Shown: piece by piece, positions 22,247-24,712 of the stretch
How positions within the stretch are numbered: position 1 is the first letter of the stretch
How the letters are laid out: each line of letters starts with the position of its first letter
NCBI GenBank assembly: GCA_964518725.1
Contig: CAZFKP010000029.1
Location: forward strand, 1-24,712
Direction: 5' to 3'
DNA: 24,712 nucleotides
From: JANRKF01 sp964518725
GTDB lineage: Bacteria; Pseudomonadota; Alphaproteobacteria; Rickettsiales; SXRF01
Program-made: the position numbers and the translations under genes
The notes under the pieces: model-generated
The model's database searches: none
Told to the model about the DNA's origin: nothing
The model's input: the letters and a program-made list of their open reading frames with translations, nothing else

Positions 22247-23776
22247 TTATCCAAACCTCTTCGTCAGGTTTTCGATGACCACTTTCAGTTTCGCTTCCGC
22301 CGTATCGGTGAGCACCGATTTCGCCGCGATTTCGTCAATGATTTCTTTCTGGCTGCTCCGCAATTCGGAAAGCAGTGCCTGCTCGAAGGCACCGACGTCT
22401 TTGACGGCGAGCTTGTCGAGATAGCCTTTCACACCCGCGTAAATCACGCAGACCTGCTCTGCCGTCGAAAGCGGGGAATATTGCGGCTGCTTCAGCAGTT
22501 CCGTCAGGCGCTGGCCACGCGAGAGCAATTTCTGCGTCGCCGGATCGAGGTCGGAACCGAACTGGGCAAAGGCTTCCATCTCGCGGAACTGGGCAAGGTC
22601 GAGTTTGATCGAACCGGCCACCTGCTTCATCGCCTTGATCTGCGCCGCCGAACCCACGCGGGATACGGACAGACCGACGTTCACCGCCGGGCGCACGCCC
22701 TTATAGAACAGCTCGGTCTCAAGAAAAATCTGGCCGTCGGTGATTGAAATCACGTTGGTGGGAATATAGGCCGATACGTCACCGGCCTGGGTTTCAATGA
22801 TTGGCAGCGCCGTCATGCTTCCAGCTTTCATATCGTCCGACATCTTCGCCGCACGCTCCAAAAGGCGTGAGTGAATGTAGAACACGTCACCCGGATAGGC
22901 TTCACGACCCGGTGGGCGACGGAGCAACAGGGACATCTGGCGATACGCCACAGCCTGTTTCGAGAGATCATCATAGATAATGAGCGCATGCATACCGTTA
23001 TCACGGAAATATTCACCCATCGAGGCGCCGGTATAGGGCGCAAGGAACTGGAGCGGTGCCGGTTCGGAAGCGGTCGCCGCCACCACGATCGAATATTGCA
23101 GCGCGCCTTGCTCTTCGAGCTTTTTCACTACCTGCGCGACTGTCGAGCGTTTCTGGCCGATGCACACGTAAATGCAATAAAGTTTTTTCGACTCGTCGGA
23201 ACCGGCGTTGATTTGCTTTTGGTTCAGGATAGTGTCGATCGCAATCGCCGTCTTACCGGTTTGGCGGTCACCAATGATCAGCTCGCGCTGGCCGCGACCG
23301 ATCGGGATGAGGGCGTCGATGGCCTTGATGCCGGTCGACATCGGCTCATGCACCGATTTACGGGCGATGATGCCCGGCGCTTTCACTTCCACACGGGCGC
23401 GGGTGACATCTTTCAGTGGGCCTTTGCCGTCAATCGGGTTGCCGAGGCCATCGACCACGCGCCCAAGCAGGCCCTTGCCCACTGGCACGTCCATAATGGT
23501 GCCGGTACGCTTTACCGTGTCGCCCTCTTTCACGGCGCGATCATCGCCAAACATCACGACACCGACACTGTCCGATGCAAGGTTCAGCGCCATGCCCTTC
23601 ATGCCGTTTGCAAACTCGACCATTTCACCGGCCTGAATGTTTTCAAGGCCGAAGATTGTGGCGATACCATCCCCGACGGACACAACCTGCCCGGTTTCCG
23701 ACAGCTCCGCATCGGCATTGAAGCCCGCGATCTGTTTCTTGATGATTTCTGAAATTTCCGAAGCTCTGATATCCAT
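22247..23776 (-). CDS. atpA: F1 ATP synthase alpha subunit
   Basis: This is the non-catalytic nucleotide-binding alpha subunit, 509 residues, full length. It has the N-terminal MDIRASEISEIIKKQIAGF helix that contacts delta, the beta-barrel VVSVGDGIATIFGLENIQAGE region (about 31-51), the P-loop GDRQTGKT at 169-176, and the VGLSVSRVGSAAQIKAMKQV alpha signature. The ribosome site AAAGGC lies just before the ATG. Unlike the usual alphaproteobacterial operon, where atpH leads directly to atpA, a 94-codon ORF lies between them. Confidence 0.98.
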   Translation of the reverse strand: MDIRASEISEIIKKQIAGFNADAELSETGQVVSVGDGIATIFGLENIQAGEMVEFANGMKGMALNLASDSVGVVMFGDDRAVKEGDTVKRTGTIMDVPVGKGLLGRVVDGLGNPIDGKGPLKDVTRARVEVKAPGIIARKSVHEPMSTGIKAIDALIPIGRGQRELIIGDRQTGKTAIAIDTILNQKQINAGSDESKKLYCIYVCIGQKRSTVAQVVKKLEEQGALQYSIVVAATASEPAPLQFLAPYTGASMGEYFRDNGMHALIIYDDLSKQAVAYRQMSLLLRRPPGREAYPGDVFYIHSRLLERAAKMSDDMKAGSMTALPIIETQAGDVSAYIPTNVISITDGQIFLETELFYKGVRPAVNVGLSVSRVGSAAQIKAMKQVAGSIKLDLAQFREMEAFAQFGSDLDPATQKLLSRGQRLTELLKQPQYSPLSTAEQVCVIYAGVKGYLDKLAVKDVGAFEQALLSELRSSQKEIIDEIAAKSVLTDTAEAKLKVVIENLTKRFG

Positions 23777-23807
23777 AACTGCCTTTATAACTGATGAAAA
23801 ATAAAAT

Positions 23808-24089
23808 TCACAACGAGGGAAGGTTGCTTGGTATTCCCCAATCGTTTAAACCCCTAACAATAATATCGTACCCACCAAAGCTGACGCTAACTGTCGTGCC
23901 ATCCAGCCGGAGGGTTCTGGCATCAGGGGCACCATCCCCCAGAGTCGCCTTGGCAAGAAAATAGCCCGCACGCGCGACATCCGCATCCCCAAAATCAATC
24001 GTGGGTGTGCGAGCCGTCCCTACGGTGTCCGTCCACTTTGACCGGGCAGTTAGGTATCTTGCGTCTATTGTGGCTTCTTCTTCGCTCAT
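23808..24089 (-). CDS. Unrecognised small protein encoded between atpH and atpA
   Basis: This is a 93-residue protein from the ATG at 24089; a GTG directly before it (24092) is an alternative start. It immediately follows the atpH stop and ends 31 nt before atpA. I recognise no family. The chain starts acidic (MSEEEATIDARYLTARSKW), has an alternating central part (FGDADVARAGYFLAKATLGDG), then a likely beta-rich end (ARTLRLDGTTVSVSFGGYDIIVRGL in parts ARTLRLDGTTVSVS and FGGYDIIVRGL). No signal peptide, membrane helix or nucleotide-binding motif is visible. Being on the F1 transcript suggests co-expression with the enzyme, but a role in assembly or regulation is only inference; a recent insertion is equally possible. 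Confidence 0.6.
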   Translation of the reverse strand: MSEEEATIDARYLTARSKWTDTVGTARTPTIDFGDADVARAGYFLAKATLGDGAPDARTLRLDGTTVSVSFGGYDIIVRGLNDWGIPSNLPSL

Positions 24090-24092
24090 CAC

Positions 24093-24644
24093 TTATGCCG
24101 CCTTCAATGTCTGTTCCAGACGCTGTAATTTACCAGCGAGCGATGCGTCAATCTCCACCCCGCCGATTTTTATCACCGCGCCACCCAGCACCCGCGCATC
24201 CTGTACATTCCGCAAGGTCACTTTCTTGCCATACGCCTTGCCGAGCCGTTCGGCAACCAGCGCTGTTTCCTTGTCGCCAACCGGCAACGCCGTTACCAGC
24301 TCGGCCGAAACTTCGCCCCGCGCTTCCTGAGCTTTTTCTGCGATCTGGCGCGCAATTTCGGCAAGCAGCGTAAGGCGCCTGGCGCCCGCCAGCGCCACCA
24401 GAAAGGCCTTGGTCACCGGGTGGGTCTGGAAGCTGTCGGCCAGCGCCGCAACCACCTGTTGCTGTTGGCTGCGGTTGAGCAAGGGGCTCGCGATGAAATC
24501 GGCGAAACCTTCATTCCCGACAGCCGCCCGTGCGAGATCGGCAATATCCTTCTCGACCGCATCCAAAGCCGATGCAGCGCTTGCAATATCAAACAGGGCG
24601 CTTGTGTAGCGGGACGCGATTTGCATTTCACCAGAGTGTTTCAC
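24093..24644 (-). CDS. atpH: F1 ATP synthase delta subunit
   Basis: This is the peripheral-stalk subunit (OSCP-type) that joins F1 to subunit b, 183 residues. The N-terminal helical domain (ASRYTSALFDIASAASALDAVEKDI, in parts ASRYTSALFDIA and SALDAVEKDI) and the C-terminal LGGAVIKIGGVEIDASLAGKLQRLEQTL are both classical. I kept the GTG at 24644, which has GGAG five bases upstream; an ATG at 24626 is possible and would shorten it by six residues. It is the first gene of atpH-(ORF)-atpA-G-D-C. No promoter could be assigned in the 68 nt before the window edge. Confidence 0.94.
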   Translation of the reverse strand: MKHSGEMQIASRYTSALFDIASAASALDAVEKDIADLARAAVGNEGFADFIASPLLNRSQQQQVVAALADSFQTHPVTKAFLVALAGARRLTLLAEIARQIAEKAQEARGEVSAELVTALPVGDKETALVAERLGKAYGKKVTLRNVQDARVLGGAVIKIGGVEIDASLAGKLQRLEQTLKAA

Positions 24645-24712
24645 GCAGACTCCAACGGGTAGCTCAAGTTCAAAGGACGCCGAAGCTAGGCGATTATTGC
24701 CGAGACCTCAAC

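Noticed and set aside
22871..23752. 293-codon plus-strand open frame opposite atpA
   Set aside because: Antisense shadow of a highly conserved gene, with no domain.
1..24712. CRISPR arrays, tRNA/rRNA genes, transposases or prophage genes
   Set aside because: None were seen: no regularly spaced direct repeats, no cloverleaf or rRNA signatures, and no transposase or integrase motifs among the open frames.

Overview
The window looks like a chromosomal segment of an alphaproteobacterium of moderate GC content. The evidence is the order mnmE / mnmG-rsmG-parA-parB next to DUF3576-leuS-lptE-holA, and an F1-only ATP synthase operon atpH-A-G-D-C without F0 genes. Outer-membrane genes (a porin, lptE, two lipoproteins) show a Gram-negative envelope. 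I cannot place it below class. A run of 10 N inside atpD shows this is a draft assembly.

Layout. (1) 1-4340, plus strand: the 3' part of a Yej-type peptide / microcin C ABC importer (yejB partial, yejE, yejF), with an alpha/beta hydrolase gene embedded between the two permease genes. (2) 4345-11051: mnmE (plus), a soluble M48-like metalloprotease (minus), then the coupled plus-strand run mnmG-rsmG-parA-parB. Three parS-like sites lie inside mnmG and rsmG, so this is probably an origin-proximal segregation locus. (3) 11052-11470: a gene-free stretch packed with palindromic elements. (4) 11471-17025, minus strand: a beta-lactamase-fold serine hydrolase, holA, lptE, leuS and a DUF3576 lipoprotein. 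(5) 17122-18249, minus: a porin with its own terminator. (6) 18510-19244, plus: a yggS-type PLP-binding protein. (7) 19241-24644, minus: the F1 ATP synthase operon, with an unrecognised ORF inserted between atpH and atpA and a small unrecognised gene after atpC.

The most notable signal is a 64-nt, two-hairpin palindromic element present in three copies. One is in frame inside yejF (2938-3001), one in frame inside yggS (18862-18925), and one lies on the minus strand in the parB-downstream gap (11268-11331), next to a possible partial fourth copy. The copies align without gaps. The two genic copies differ at 22 positions, and 16 of these form 8 fully compensatory base-pair changes. In both genes the element adds about 20 residues in a surface-type loop and is read in the same frame. 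This resembles in concept the Rickettsia palindromic elements that insert into ORFs, but it occurs in a non-AT-rich alphaproteobacterium. A different imperfect palindrome adds residues to atpG.
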